From Corynebacterium maris DSM 45190 (GTDB lineage: Bacteria; Actinomycetota; Actinomycetes; Mycobacteriales; Mycobacteriaceae): a stretch of DNA of 64,000 nucleotides. A model generated the notes under the pieces. The model was not told where the DNA came from, ran no database searches, and saw only the letters and a list, made by a program, of their open reading frames with translations. Below are positions 34,019 through 42,304 of this stretch, one piece after another. The stretch is taken from the NCBI RefSeq assembly GCF_000442645.1, contig NC_021915.1:1984001-2048000 (forward strand), read 5' to 3'. The stretch's first letter is position 1. Every line of letters begins with the position of its first letter. The translations under genes and the position numbers were made by a program.

Positions 34019-35209
34019 TTAGTCGCGGTGGTAGATGTCGCGGGTGAACACCTTGTCCATCACATCCGCCAACTCAGGGGTGACGCGATTGGCGAGGATG
34101 ACGTCCGACTCCCGCTTCAACTCTTCCAGGGAGTCGACCACGTCGAAATCGAATTCGGCGGGGTTCTCGATGGCCTCGTCGAAAACCAACACTCGAATAC
34201 CGCGCTCCTGCAGCCCGCTGATGATGTCGAAGACCGACGAGGAACGGAAGTTATCGGAACCGGCCTTCATCGCCAAGGTGTTGACCCCGACGACAGCAGG
34301 GTTGTCGCAGGCGATGGCGTCCACGATGAACTTTTTACGCACGGCGTTGGAATCCACCGTCGCCGAGATCAGCGACTGCGGAACGCCAGCGTAGTTGGCC
34401 AGCAACTGGCGGCTGTCCTTCGGCAGGCAGTAACCGCCGTAACCGAAACTGGGATTGTTGTAGTAGTCGCCGATCCGGGAATCTAAGCTCACCCCCTTGA
34501 TGATCGCCGAGGAATCCAACCCGTGCCGCAGCGCGTAGGTGTCCAGCTCATTGAAAAAGGACACGCGCGTGGCCAGGAAAGTATTGGCGAACAGCTTGAT
34601 GGCCTCGGCCTCCGTCGAGGCGCATTGCAGGGTCGGCGGGTTTTCCATGTCGGTGCAGGAAACTAACAGCTCGGCGAAGGCTGCGCCCTCCGGATGCTCG
34701 TTCGACACGACGATCCGGTCAGGGTGGAGGTTGTCGTAGAGCGCCCTGCCCTCCCGCAAGAACTCCGGGCTGAAGATGAGCTTGACGTTAGAGCAGCGCT
34801 CCGCCATCCGGGCGGTGTAGCCGATCGGGATGGTGGATTTGATGACCACGGCCGTCGACGTGTCCTCGTCGTTGATCGACGTCAGGATCGCTTCCACCGA
34901 CGAGGTGTCGAAGTAGTTGCGGTCGGGATCGTAGTTCGTCGGTGTCGCGATCACCACGAAGTCGAACTCACTGTGATCGGTCGGAGCCGTGGCGGTGGCG
35001 GTGATGGAGTCTGTGTACTGCGGCAGCTGCTCAACGATGTCCGCGTCGATCAGCGGGCTGACGCCCCGGGCGATCATGTCGATCTTATTCTCGTCGATGT
35101 CAATCGCGGTCACATTCGCTTTACGCGCCAGCAGGACCGCCATCGCCAGACCGACGTATCCCAGGCCGTACACGGCGACGCGGGGACGCGCCGAGGTCGT
35201 TTCACTCAT
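34019..35209 (-). CDS. ugd: UDP-glucose 6-dehydrogenase
   Basis: A 396-residue NAD-dependent nucleotide-sugar dehydrogenase. It oxidises UDP-glucose to UDP-glucuronate in two steps. GLGYVGLAMAVLLA (15-28) binds NAD; FSPEFLREGRALYDNLHPDR carries the catalytic glutamate region; EAIKLFANTFLATRVSFFNE is the conserved helix. C261 in GYGGYCLPKD is the catalytic cysteine; VFDIISGLQERG starts the UDP-binding C-terminal domain. Length and motifs match the short Ugd type of capsule loci. The neighbouring galU supplies UDP-glucose; 119 bp separate the two, so they may be co-transcribed. UDP-GlcA could be a capsule component. Confidence 0.94.
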   Translation of the reverse strand: MSETTSARPRVAVYGLGYVGLAMAVLLARKANVTAIDIDENKIDMIARGVSPLIDADIVEQLPQYTDSITATATAPTDHSEFDFVVIATPTNYDPDRNYFDTSSVEAILTSINDEDTSTAVVIKSTIPIGYTARMAERCSNVKLIFSPEFLREGRALYDNLHPDRIVVSNEHPEGAAFAELLVSCTDMENPPTLQCASTEAEAIKLFANTFLATRVSFFNELDTYALRHGLDSSAIIKGVSLDSRIGDYYNNPSFGYGGYCLPKDSRQLLANYAGVPQSLISATVDSNAVRKKFIVDAIACDNPAVVGVNTLAMKAGSDNFRSSSVFDIISGLQERGIRVLVFDEAIENPAEFDFDVVDSLEELKRESDVILANRVTPELADVMDKVFTRDIYHRD

Positions 35210-35328
35210 AATTCCTCTTCAAAAGTTAGAGATATGTGGGGATGGCCCGTTACCTGAACATCCGGCTGTCGATGAAATAGTGCAGGGAAATGAAGACGGG
35301 GGAGAAGGTGTGAGGCGGTACGAGCCCA

Positions 35329-36354
35329 TTATCGACCCGGCGACACCGACAGGGGTGATTCTGCGGCTTTTTCCACCAGCTCATCGGCCTCCGTCGTCGC
35401 CAGGCGCTCCTGCTCGGCCTCGAAGTCAGCGATGACCTGCTTGATGGAGCGATACAACGCCGGGCCATACTTGGGGTGACGCAGACCGAAGTCCACGTTC
35501 GCCGGAATGTACCCGGCCGGATTACCCAGATCATGCCGTTTACCCGTGTGCACCACCACGTGTACCGGGTGCCCTTCCTGAATCATCAGTTCAATCGCGT
35601 CCGTCAGCTGCAACTCGCCGCCTTTGCCCGGGGTGATGCGACGCAAGGCATCGAACACGGAACGGTCCAGCAAGTACCGCCCCGCAGCCGCCAACGTCGA
35701 CGGGGCCGCCGCTGGCTCCGGCTTCTCCACCATCCCGGCCACCGACTTCACTAACTCACCCGGCAACCCGGACGCCCCGTCGATCTCCTCGACCTCGAAG
35801 ACACCGTAATTGAACACCTCATCGCGCTCGACCTCGAACGCGCACAGCACGCTGCCGCCGAACTGCTGCCGCACCCGGCACATCAACTCCAGCACACCCG
35901 CGCCACCGGCCTCAGCCAACACCAGGTCATCCGGCAGCATGACCGCGAACGCATCTTCATCCTCATCGAGCGCGCTCTCCGCCAGCCCGACCGCATGTCC
36001 TAATCCCAGCGGCTGCTCCTGCTCCACGGCCACCGGCTGAATCAACTCACCGGCACGCTTGACCTTGGCCACCTGCTCGCCCTTGTCCCGGGACTCCAGC
36101 GTCTCCACCAAGCCCGAGAAATCACCGAAGTGCGCCAGCACCCCATCCTTGGACGGAGCGGTGATCACCGCCAAACGCGACGCCCCTAACTCCGCGGCCT
36201 CCTCCGCGATCAACTCGATGCCGGGGGTGTCCACCACCGGAAGCAGTTCCTTCGGCACCGTCTTCGTGGCCGGCAGAAACCGAGTGCCCATGCCAGCCGC
36301 CGGCACGACGACCGTCATGACGCCATTATGGTTACTGTGGTTTGTCTGAGTCAT
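35329..36354 (-). CDS. galU: UTP-glucose-1-phosphate uridylyltransferase
   Basis: A 341-residue GalU-type pyrophosphorylase making UDP-glucose from glucose-1-phosphate and UTP. VVVPAAGMGTRFLPATKTVPKE is the nucleotide loop (about residues 15-36); MLPDDLVL binds the metal; GVFEVEE...GMVEKPEPAAAPS and VVVHTGKRHDLGNPAGYI match GalU throughout. ATG 36352-36354 is used; a 16-bp palindrome at 36360-36375 overlaps its ribosome-site region. Corynebacterium usually has a chromosomal galU elsewhere, so this may be a capsule-dedicated copy; that cannot be tested in this window. Confidence 0.95.
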   Translation of the reverse strand: MTQTNHSNHNGVMTVVVPAAGMGTRFLPATKTVPKELLPVVDTPGIELIAEEAAELGASRLAVITAPSKDGVLAHFGDFSGLVETLESRDKGEQVAKVKRAGELIQPVAVEQEQPLGLGHAVGLAESALDEDEDAFAVMLPDDLVLAEAGGAGVLELMCRVRQQFGGSVLCAFEVERDEVFNYGVFEVEEIDGASGLPGELVKSVAGMVEKPEPAAAPSTLAAAGRYLLDRSVFDALRRITPGKGGELQLTDAIELMIQEGHPVHVVVHTGKRHDLGNPAGYIPANVDFGLRHPKYGPALYRSIKQVIADFEAEQERLATTEADELVEKAAESPLSVSPGR

Positions 36355-36359
36355 AATGC

Positions 36360-36375
36360 ACAACCTACAGGTTGT
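36360..36375. promoter_or_regulatory. Palindrome immediately upstream of galU
   Basis: ACAACCTACAGGTTGT has perfect 7-bp arms around AC and ends five bases before the galU ATG. It could be an operator or, in the mRNA, a hairpin masking the ribosome site. The adjoining TAGACAAC also occurs at 16861-16868. Confidence 0.4.
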
Positions 36376-36622
36376 CTACACATTTTTTGCAACATCAGCA
36401 GAAAGGCGTGATCAATACGTCAGGAAACCCGCACAGCGCTGGCAGAACACGCCCCACCCCAGGGATCCCCCCTCTAACCCCGAGCATTGAATCCGTGCGA
36501 CTACGCAAGCGTTGCACCCCTTCCCCACCCATAGCGCCACGTAAGTGTCACGATCCTGAGAGGCCTCGGGCAGGCCATACGTAGGACAGGTTGACGCCCG
36601 CATGATGGACGCACGCGGACAG

Positions 36623-36919
36623 CTACCCGGAGAAGGTGAAGCGAATGCCCTTAGGCATGATGTGCACGGCTGTGAACTCCGGGTCCGCCTGCACCGCGTG
36701 CCACGCATCCTCCGGCAGGATCACCGATTCACCCTGCTCCAGGACGCGGTTTTCCTCGTCGAACTTCACCACGCACTGCCCGTGGGTCACGATCAGCGCC
36801 GACTCCCGGGACGCTTTATGCCGCGGCATCGTGGCGCCGCCGGTCGCGGACATCTGTTTTGTGTCGAATAGTTCGCCCTCTTCGAGCAACTTCGTCGTCG
36901 GCTTATTGGCAGCGGCCAT
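36623..36919 (-). CDS. Small single-domain cupin
   Basis: A 98-residue cupin. Its metal/substrate motifs are degenerate: PRHKASRESALIVTHGQCVV for motif 1 (one His and Glu) and LPEDAWHAVQADPEF for motif 2. LEQGESVILPEDAWHAV and FTAVHIMP fit the conserved barrel of auxiliary cupins that bind small molecules or act in detoxification. It is a single-gene unit; its role is unknown. The regions either side (36376-36622 and 36920-37271) hold no gene that I can support. Confidence 0.7.
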   Translation of the reverse strand: MAAANKPTTKLLEEGELFDTKQMSATGGATMPRHKASRESALIVTHGQCVVKFDEENRVLEQGESVILPEDAWHAVQADPEFTAVHIMPKGIRFTFSG

Positions 36920-37271
36920 CACGAGATTCCTTATCCTTTAGACGTTGTCCGCCAGCCTAGTCAGGATCCTGTGCTCGGCTGCGCCTCCGCCACCCCTGCG
37001 CCCTCATCTTTCAAGCCTTCACCTCCGAGCCAGCCACCGCCAGGAGCGAAACAAGCCCCAGCCCCCAGGGACGGGCAATGTACCGCGGCATTGACCCACT
37101 TCTGCAAGAACATCGAGGTCGGCCAAACCAGACAGACGACTACTGGGATGACGATGGCGTGCACGAAGCACCCTGGTGAGACCACCGGTCACTGGCGCTA
37201 AAGCCAGGTGCATAAGGGCGGGGCCTATGACCCTCACCTTTTGTCGGCAGCTACGCCAGCGGGGAGAGTGA

Positions 37272-37946
37272 TCACGAGGTCCTTGTGCTCATCCAGGTCA
37301 TCACATCAAAGACACGCAGGATGCTTATCGACGCCGGTAGCTCTGCCGCCGTCCGCAACTGCGCGCACAATGCACGCAAGGCCGGATTCTCCGTGAGTTC
37401 TTTCCGCAGCTCGTGAAATAGCCTTCGTTTCAGTCCCAGCTCTTCGACGACCACAGAATCGTAGATCGGATACAACCGGGGGCGTTTCCGGGCGATCAAC
37501 TTCGCGGCGGTGGTCGCACCCACCTGGTCATAACACCGCAGCTCTTTTCCAGCTCGAGAGCCGACGTGACTGCGTGCTCCGCGCGCTCATCCGTTTCCCA
37601 TAAGTCAACGTCTGTGGGGATCTGATCCAACATGTCGGCGAAGAATTCCTGTCTCCGTTCAACCAGGTCCACAGACCCCCAGCCTCGCACGCGCACGCTG
37701 AGCGTCTGCACCGCCAGAATGTCTTCTGCAGTGAACCGATCAGCGTCGGGATGCTCTATTCCTTCCGGCTCTCCATATTTCCACCGGTCGAACTACGCGC
37801 CGACGTAACCGCGGCTTGCCCTCGCCTTGTACCACGGTCCTTCAAGGTCATCGTCCTGCGCGCGGGACAAATAGTAGGCCCGTAAAAGCTCTACGGCCTG
37901 GGCCGGGTCAGTAAAACCCCACGGCACCGTCAGACCAGTCTTGAAC
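37272..37946 (-). pseudogene. Broken DUF6308-like gene (in-frame stop plus frameshift)
   Basis: The minus strand encodes consecutive fragments of one protein. From 37946 the frame reads VPWGFTDPAQAVELLRAYYL...SRGYVGA, meets TAG at 37793-37795, and continues in the same frame as FDRWKYGEPEGIEHPDADRF and ILAVQTLSVRV...DLWETDERAEHAV. At about 37520-37545 the reading shifts by one base and resumes as YDQVGATTAAKLIARKRPRLYPIYDSVVVEELGL, ending ILRVFDVMTWMSTRTS. The VG...KLIARKRPRL...YD block is that of DUF6308-like actinobacterial proteins of unknown role. The N-terminus is missing, replaced by the truncated binding-protein gene. One nonsense change plus one frameshift make expression of an intact protein very unlikely. 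Confidence 0.75.
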
Positions 37947-38393
37947 GGTCGGGATGATGCGTGTACCCACGTAGTGACCCTCCTCATCGACCGCCTCATC
38001 GATGACGGCGTCAGCGTCGACGTTCTGCAGCTCTGCCAGATCACCGTCCGCGGCGTAACCCTCGAAGGTCGGGGAGTCAGCGGCCCACAGGACGTCGGCC
38101 TCGATCTGCCCGGTTTCCTTCTCCGTGGCGATGCGCGCGTTCAAGTCACCGGTGCCGGCGCGGTAGACCTCGACCTCAATGTCTGGGTTGGAGTCCATGA
38201 AGGCTCGGTTAATCTCGTCGACTTTGCTCTCCGGCTCGGAGGTGTAGACGGTCAGCGTGGTGGTCTCGCCACTGTCGGCGGCGCCGTTCGTCGCCGCGGT
38301 GTCCTCCACCGGCTCGGAGCAGGCGGTCAGCAGTGACGCGGATACACCCAGTGCAACGATGGAGAAGACGGAACGGTGGGTGAAACGAGACAA
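37908..38393 (-). pseudogene. Truncated iron(III)-type ABC transporter substrate-binding lipoprotein
   Basis: The N-terminal half of a family-1 periplasmic-type binding protein (usual length about 340 residues, here 161). TTG 38391-38393 with GGAGG six bases upstream starts a lipoprotein signal ending LLTAC (Cys 25). The body reads TLTVYTSEPESKVDEINRAF, VYRAGTGDLNARIATEKETGQIEADVLWAADSPTFEGYAADG and HYVGTRIIPTV, typical of Fe(3+)-binding AfuA/FbpA-like proteins. After IIPTV, where homologues continue IAYN, the sequence changes to QDWSDGAVGFY and stops, because the DNA is now that of the neighbouring DUF6308-like gene in another frame. No permease or ATPase genes are nearby. It is a deletion product and probably non-functional. 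Confidence 0.78.
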
Positions 38394-38894
38394 AGTAGGC
38401 CTCCAGGGATAGGCGAAACGATCACGGCTTGAGCCCACGAGACGCGAGCATACGGCCAGACCATATCGCCGAAAAGCCGCGTCCGATCCGCAGTCAAAAA
38501 TCGATAGCTCCATCAGGACAGCTTACGGCGTTTCTGCCGGATTTGAATTAGTGCAGATTTCATTCCGGCTTAACTTAAGGGGTGACGAGGAGCAACAGAC
38601 GGGGCCTTTACTACCAGCGTGGGCGGGACATAGGTCCCCGCCACGTGCAGGCCACCACCAGCGGTGAGGAGGGCAGCAACATACGGGCACGGAGAGCCAC
38701 CGGCCGGTTACGACCTGACCAGGGCAGCAAGCTGATGAACCGCCAGACGTTGCTCTCTATGTTGGGAACCGTGTCTGCCAGGCAGGTGCCCACGGCTGAT
38801 AAAAGCTACAGCGGAGCGTAGTTAGAGCAGAGGCGTCATCTGATACTCCTCGCAATCATTAACAACAGCTCTGGAAGCCGCGACACACAAAAAT
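38394..38894. other. Intergenic with a possible structured segment
   Basis: About 500 bp. 38580-38820 is GC-rich with hairpin potential (CGTGGGCGGG at 38618 against CCCCGCCACG near 38645) and the repeated GGGCAGCAA element near 38670 and 38722. A 79-codon frame (38582-38821) is present but looks non-coding: very basic, with no ribosome site. A structured RNA is possible but not recognised. Confidence 0.3.
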
Positions 38895-38935
38895 CGGCAG
38901 ACCGCGTCCTGACACATTCAGAACGCCGTCTGCCG
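38895..38935 (-). terminator. Terminator of the tRNA transcript
   Basis: A long imperfect hairpin (CGGCAGAC...GTCTGCCG outer arms, inner GCGT/ACGC and CTG/CAG pairing). On the minus strand it is directly followed by ATTTTTGTG. It lies 31 bp beyond the tRNA 3' end. Confidence 0.8.
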
Positions 38936-38965
38936 GTGTGTCCATCATGTCGCGACCGAGGACAT

Positions 38966-39042
38966 TGGTGGGGCTAGCGGGACTTGAACCCGCGACCTAC
39001 GAATTATGAGTCCGCGGCTCTAACCGACTGAGCTATAGCCCC
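38966..39042 (-). tRNA. tRNA with CAU anticodon (elongator Met or Ile2), CCA encoded
   Basis: The minus strand folds as a complete cloverleaf of 77 nt: acceptor GGGGCTA/TAGCCCC, D arm GCTC...GAGC, anticodon loop CTCATAA with CAT, T arm GCGGGTTCAAGTCCCGC, discriminator A and encoded CCA. The anticodon stem has two G-U type pairs. It is not the initiator tRNA, since it lacks the C1 mismatch and the three G-C pairs at the base of the anticodon stem. CAU elongator Met and lysidine-modified Ile2 cannot be told apart with confidence by eye. Confidence 0.93.
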
Positions 39043-39162
39043 TTATAAAACTCCTCTAGTATATCCGCATCCCTGTGACTGCCTGAACTTCGGGTGACCT
39101 CCGACGAGAGGGTCGCCTGCCGTAATGCACAAAGCTTTTGTTCGTGCCGGATACTGACACGT

Positions 39163-40914
39163 ATGACTACGCATGATCAGCACCGTGACCCCACCACCCG
39201 TCGTCGTTTCCTGCAGGCCTCCTCCGCTGCCGGCGCCATGGCCGTGAGCTTCACCGCGGGCGCAAGTTCCACTCCTGCGCAGTCCTCCTCCGGGGAGCTG
39301 TCCTCCACCGCCGCCCAACCGGCGCCCAACCCGCAGGGTGACCTGCCCTTCCTGCATGGGGTGGCCTCCGGCGACCCGGTGCCGAACACGGTGATCCTGT
39401 GGACACGCGTGACCCCGTCCGCGGCCGCCGCGCCGGGTTCGGGTCTCGGACCTGACGTGACGCTTACGTGGACGGTGGCCCGGGACGGTGAGCTGATGGA
39501 CGTCGTCAAGCAAGGACATGCCGTCGCCTCCGCCGCGCACGACCACACCGTGCACGTCGACCCGTGGGGTCTGGAACCGGACACGGAATACTTCTTCCGC
39601 TTCACCGTCGCCGACGGGCAGCATGCGGGCGCGGTCTCCCCCATCGGTCGCACTCACACCGCCCCAGCATTGAGTGCTTCCGTCGAGGAGATGAACATCG
39701 CGGTCGCCTCGTGTGCGAACTGGGAGTCGGGGTTCTTCTCCGCGTACTCGGACGTGGCCGTGCGCGCTCGGGCCGGCGATCTGGACCTGATGGTGTTCCT
39801 CGGCGACTACATCTACGAATACGGGCAGGGCGAGTATGCCGGCTTCGGGCCGTTCCGGCTGCTGGAGCCGGCGCATGAGATTGTCACGCTCGCCGACTAC
39901 CGCACGCGCTACGGGCTGTACCGCACCGACCCGGAACTGCAGGCCGCGCACGGGGCGCTGCCGTGGGTGACGGTGTGGGACGACCACGAGATCGCCGACA
40001 ACAACTGGCGGGGTGGCGCGGCCAATCACCAGCCAGAAACCGAAGGCGCGTGGACCACCCGGCGCGACGCGGCGATGCAAGCGTATTTCGAGTGGTTGCC
40101 CATCCGGGCGATCTCCCCGTCGGAGGGCGGGCACCTATATCGATCGTTCCAGTACGGGGATCTGGTGGAGCTGACGATGATGGATCTGCGCACCTACCGG
40201 GATCAGGCGGCCGACCTTTTCGATTTCGCGGCCGTGGTGGACCCGGCACGTACGATGGCGGGGTCGGAACAGTTCGAGTGGCTGCGGGCCAAGATCTCCA
40301 CGTCCTCGGCGGTGTGGAATGTGCTGGGTAGTTCGGTGATGTTGTCGCCGATGAATCTGGTGACGTTGCGGGAGGATGAGCGCACTGTCCCGGTGGCGGA
40401 GTTTTTGTCGGAGCACCGGGTGGGCGCCTCGTCGGGGTCCTCGACAGGTTCGTCCGCTGATGTGGTGCGTGGCGGCGGGGTGTCGCTGAATCCGGATCAG
40501 TGGGACGGCTACGTCGCAGAGCAGCGCCGCCTGGTGGAGTTGCTGGCCTCGAGCGCTTCGACGACGTTGGTGCTGACCGGGGACATCCACACGGAGTGGG
40601 CGCACGCGCTGTCCCATGAGGGCCGGGAGTTCGGGTGCGAGTTGGTGACCTCCTCGGTGTCGGCGCCGAATGTGGATGAGATTCTGGGCCTCCCGAAAGG
40701 CAATGCGTTGTCGCAGGTGGCGCAGAAGTATCTGACGGCGGCGAATCCGCACCTGCGGCACGTGGAGCTGGATTCCCACGGGTACGCGATCGCGCGGGTG
40801 GGGCGCGATCAGGTGCGCATGCAGTTTCTGCGGACGCCAGACGTGACCAGACAGGGCGCCGGGGTGACGGTAGCCCACGAGATGGTGTGGCGGCAGGACG
40901 CGGGATTCGAGTAG
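39163..40914 (+). CDS. phoD: Tat-exported PhoD-type alkaline phosphatase/phosphodiesterase
   Basis: A 583-residue metallophosphatase exported by the Tat pathway. The twin-arginine motif RRRFLQ is at residues 13-18, followed by a moderately hydrophobic region. The N-terminal fibronectin-like PhoD domain (FLHGVASGDPVPNTVILWTRV) leads to the catalytic domain with ASCANWESGFF, FLGDYIYEYG, TVWDDHEIADNNW (metal ligands) and LTGDIHTEWAH. The enzyme releases phosphate from phosphomono- or diesters outside the cell. GTGATACC-like leader sequence and ATG 39163 define the start. It is monocistronic, next to the tRNA. PhoD genes are usually Pho-regulated, but no clear PhoR box was identified upstream. 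Confidence 0.92.
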   Translation: MTTHDQHRDPTTRRRFLQASSAAGAMAVSFTAGASSTPAQSSSGELSSTAAQPAPNPQGDLPFLHGVASGDPVPNTVILWTRVTPSAAAAPGSGLGPDVTLTWTVARDGELMDVVKQGHAVASAAHDHTVHVDPWGLEPDTEYFFRFTVADGQHAGAVSPIGRTHTAPALSASVEEMNIAVASCANWESGFFSAYSDVAVRARAGDLDLMVFLGDYIYEYGQGEYAGFGPFRLLEPAHEIVTLADYRTRYGLYRTDPELQAAHGALPWVTVWDDHEIADNNWRGGAANHQPETEGAWTTRRDAAMQAYFEWLPIRAISPSEGGHLYRSFQYGDLVELTMMDLRTYRDQAADLFDFAAVVDPARTMAGSEQFEWLRAKISTSSAVWNVLGSSVMLSPMNLVTLREDERTVPVAEFLSEHRVGASSGSSTGSSADVVRGGGVSLNPDQWDGYVAEQRRLVELLASSASTTLVLTGDIHTEWAHALSHEGREFGCELVTSSVSAPNVDEILGLPKGNALSQVAQKYLTAANPHLRHVELDSHGYAIARVGRDQVRMQFLRTPDVTRQGAGVTVAHEMVWRQDAGFE

Positions 40915-41025
40915 AGCGGCTCACGAACCTGACCTCATCCAGCCGGGAAACCACTCACTGCACGTCCCTGCTACGGACTTTCCCCGCCCCGGGAATAAAG
41001 ATGACCTGTGGTAGGTTACATAGTA

Positions 41026-41045
41026 TGAAATTACTTTAAGTTTCA
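41026..41045. promoter_or_regulatory. Operator-like dyad upstream of the VOC dioxygenase gene
   Basis: TGAAA (41026-41030) and TTTCA (41041-41045) form an inverted repeat with 10-base spacing in an AT-rich stretch starting GGTTACATAGTA, 33 bp before the start codon. The arrangement resembles DUF24/MarR-type operators that control catechol-dioxygenase-like genes. Confidence 0.4.
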
Positions 41046-41078
41046 ACATATCTGTGACGCGCCATGAAAGGACCACCC

Positions 41079-41999
41079 ATGCCCATCTTCAAGCAAAACC
41101 CGCACCCCAGCTCCCTGATCGAACGCCCCGCCGAGGAGCTGCTCGCCGCCGGCACCACGATGGGCGCCGTCGAACTGCTGGTCCGCGACCTCGACGCCAT
41201 GATCACGTTCTACAACGAGGGCATGCTTCTCGACGTCCTCCAGCAGACAGGCGAGGCAGCCGTGCTGGGCAAGAACTCCGAGCCGAGCGTCATCCTGCGC
41301 CAGGTCACTGACCTGCCGCCGTTTGATCCGCGCGGCGCCGGCCTGTTCCACACCGCCATCCTCTACGGCACCGAGACTGAGCTGTCCGCCGCCGTGCTCA
41401 ACGTCGCCCAGCGCTACCCCAACTCCTTCACCGGCACCGGCGATCACATCTACTCCGAGGCGTTTTACTTCAACGACCCGGAAGGCAACGGCGTGGAGCT
41501 CTACCACGACCGCCCGAAGGACAAGTGGATCCGCGAGGATAACGGCCTCTACGCCCAGGCCACCAACCCGCTGGACCCCAACGACTACCTCCAAAGCCAC
41601 GCCGACCAGAACGCGCTGAACGCGGCCAACTCCACCCTGGGGCACGTGCACCTGCAGGTCGGCGACACCGGCAAGGCGCGCGACTTCTACGCCGGCGTGC
41701 TCGGCTTCGAGGTCACCGGCGAGCTGGACACCGTCGTGTTCGTCGCCGCCGGCGGCTACCACCACCACATCGGACTGAACGTGTTCCGCTCCAAGGGGGC
41801 AGGCCCGCGCGCCGCCGCCTACGGTCTGGGCCGCGTCGACATCGACGTGCCCACCGAGGCCGACCGCGCAGCGCTCGCCGACCGACTGAAGGAGCACCAG
41901 GTCGAGGCCGCCGATGACGGCCGCACCCTGGAATTCCGCGATCCCTGGAACTCGCTGATCCGCGTGAAGTCTGCCACCGCTGAGAAGCTCACCGTCTAG
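41079..41999 (+). CDS. Two-domain VOC (glyoxalase/extradiol dioxygenase) protein, CatE/MhqO-like
   Basis: A 306-residue vicinal-oxygen-chelate protein with two tandem beta-alpha-beta modules. The N-terminal module (MGAVELLVRDLDAMITFYNEGM, GLFHTAILYG, FYFNDPEGNGVELYHDRP) keeps the His and Glu metal ligands. The C-terminal module (LGHVHLQVGDTGKARDFYAGVLGF, YHHHIGLNVF) retains a second histidine set. It resembles Bacillus CatE/MhqO-type ring-cleaving dioxygenases that remove hydroquinones or catechols. AAAGGA six bases before ATG 41079 sets the start. It is a single gene with its own operator-like dyad and a hairpin downstream; it is not obviously part of the P450 island. Confidence 0.85.
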   Translation: MPIFKQNPHPSSLIERPAEELLAAGTTMGAVELLVRDLDAMITFYNEGMLLDVLQQTGEAAVLGKNSEPSVILRQVTDLPPFDPRGAGLFHTAILYGTETELSAAVLNVAQRYPNSFTGTGDHIYSEAFYFNDPEGNGVELYHDRPKDKWIREDNGLYAQATNPLDPNDYLQSHADQNALNAANSTLGHVHLQVGDTGKARDFYAGVLGFEVTGELDTVVFVAAGGYHHHIGLNVFRSKGAGPRAAAYGLGRVDIDVPTEADRAALADRLKEHQVEAADDGRTLEFRDPWNSLIRVKSATAEKLTV

Positions 42000-42160
42000 C
42001 AGCGGTCGACTTTCTTCACAGCCAGCCCCCACTCCCCGCCATACACCCCTCCCGTCGGCGAGGTCGTTGACCTCATTGTCCAGCAATGGTTTCACGTGGC
42101 GAGAAACCGACGCAGATCAACGACTGGGGGACGGCTCGTCATCTCGCTCAAGGCAGTGGA

Positions 42161-42193
42161 GCGACCCCGCAACCGATGAGGTCGCGGGGTCGC
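42161..42193. terminator. Hairpin between VOC gene and TRAP permease gene
   Basis: Arms GCGACCCCGC (42161-42170) and GCGGGGTCGC (42184-42193) with a 13-base loop lie between convergent genes. There is no T-tract, so termination strength is uncertain. The rest of 42000-42304 shows nothing else. Confidence 0.5.
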
Positions 42194-42304
42194 GTTGCCA
42201 TAAGAGAGGCCAGTCTTATGAGAGCACAGGACACACCGGCGTGGGGATCGGGGCGACGGTGCTTCCCTCGTCCGTTTCTATGACGGGCGGCTGAACATGT
42301 CGCA

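Noticed and set aside
38700..38740. Possible SRP RNA because of GACCTGACCAGGGCAGCA
   Set aside because: Only a short stretch resembles the complement of the conserved SRP loop; the GGAAGGAAGCAGC core is absent.
38582..38821. 79-codon plus-strand frame as a protein gene
   Set aside because: Very basic composition without ribosome site; better explained as structured or non-coding DNA.
38966..39042. Initiator tRNA-fMet
   Set aside because: The acceptor begins with a normal G-C pair and the anticodon stem lacks three consecutive G-C pairs.
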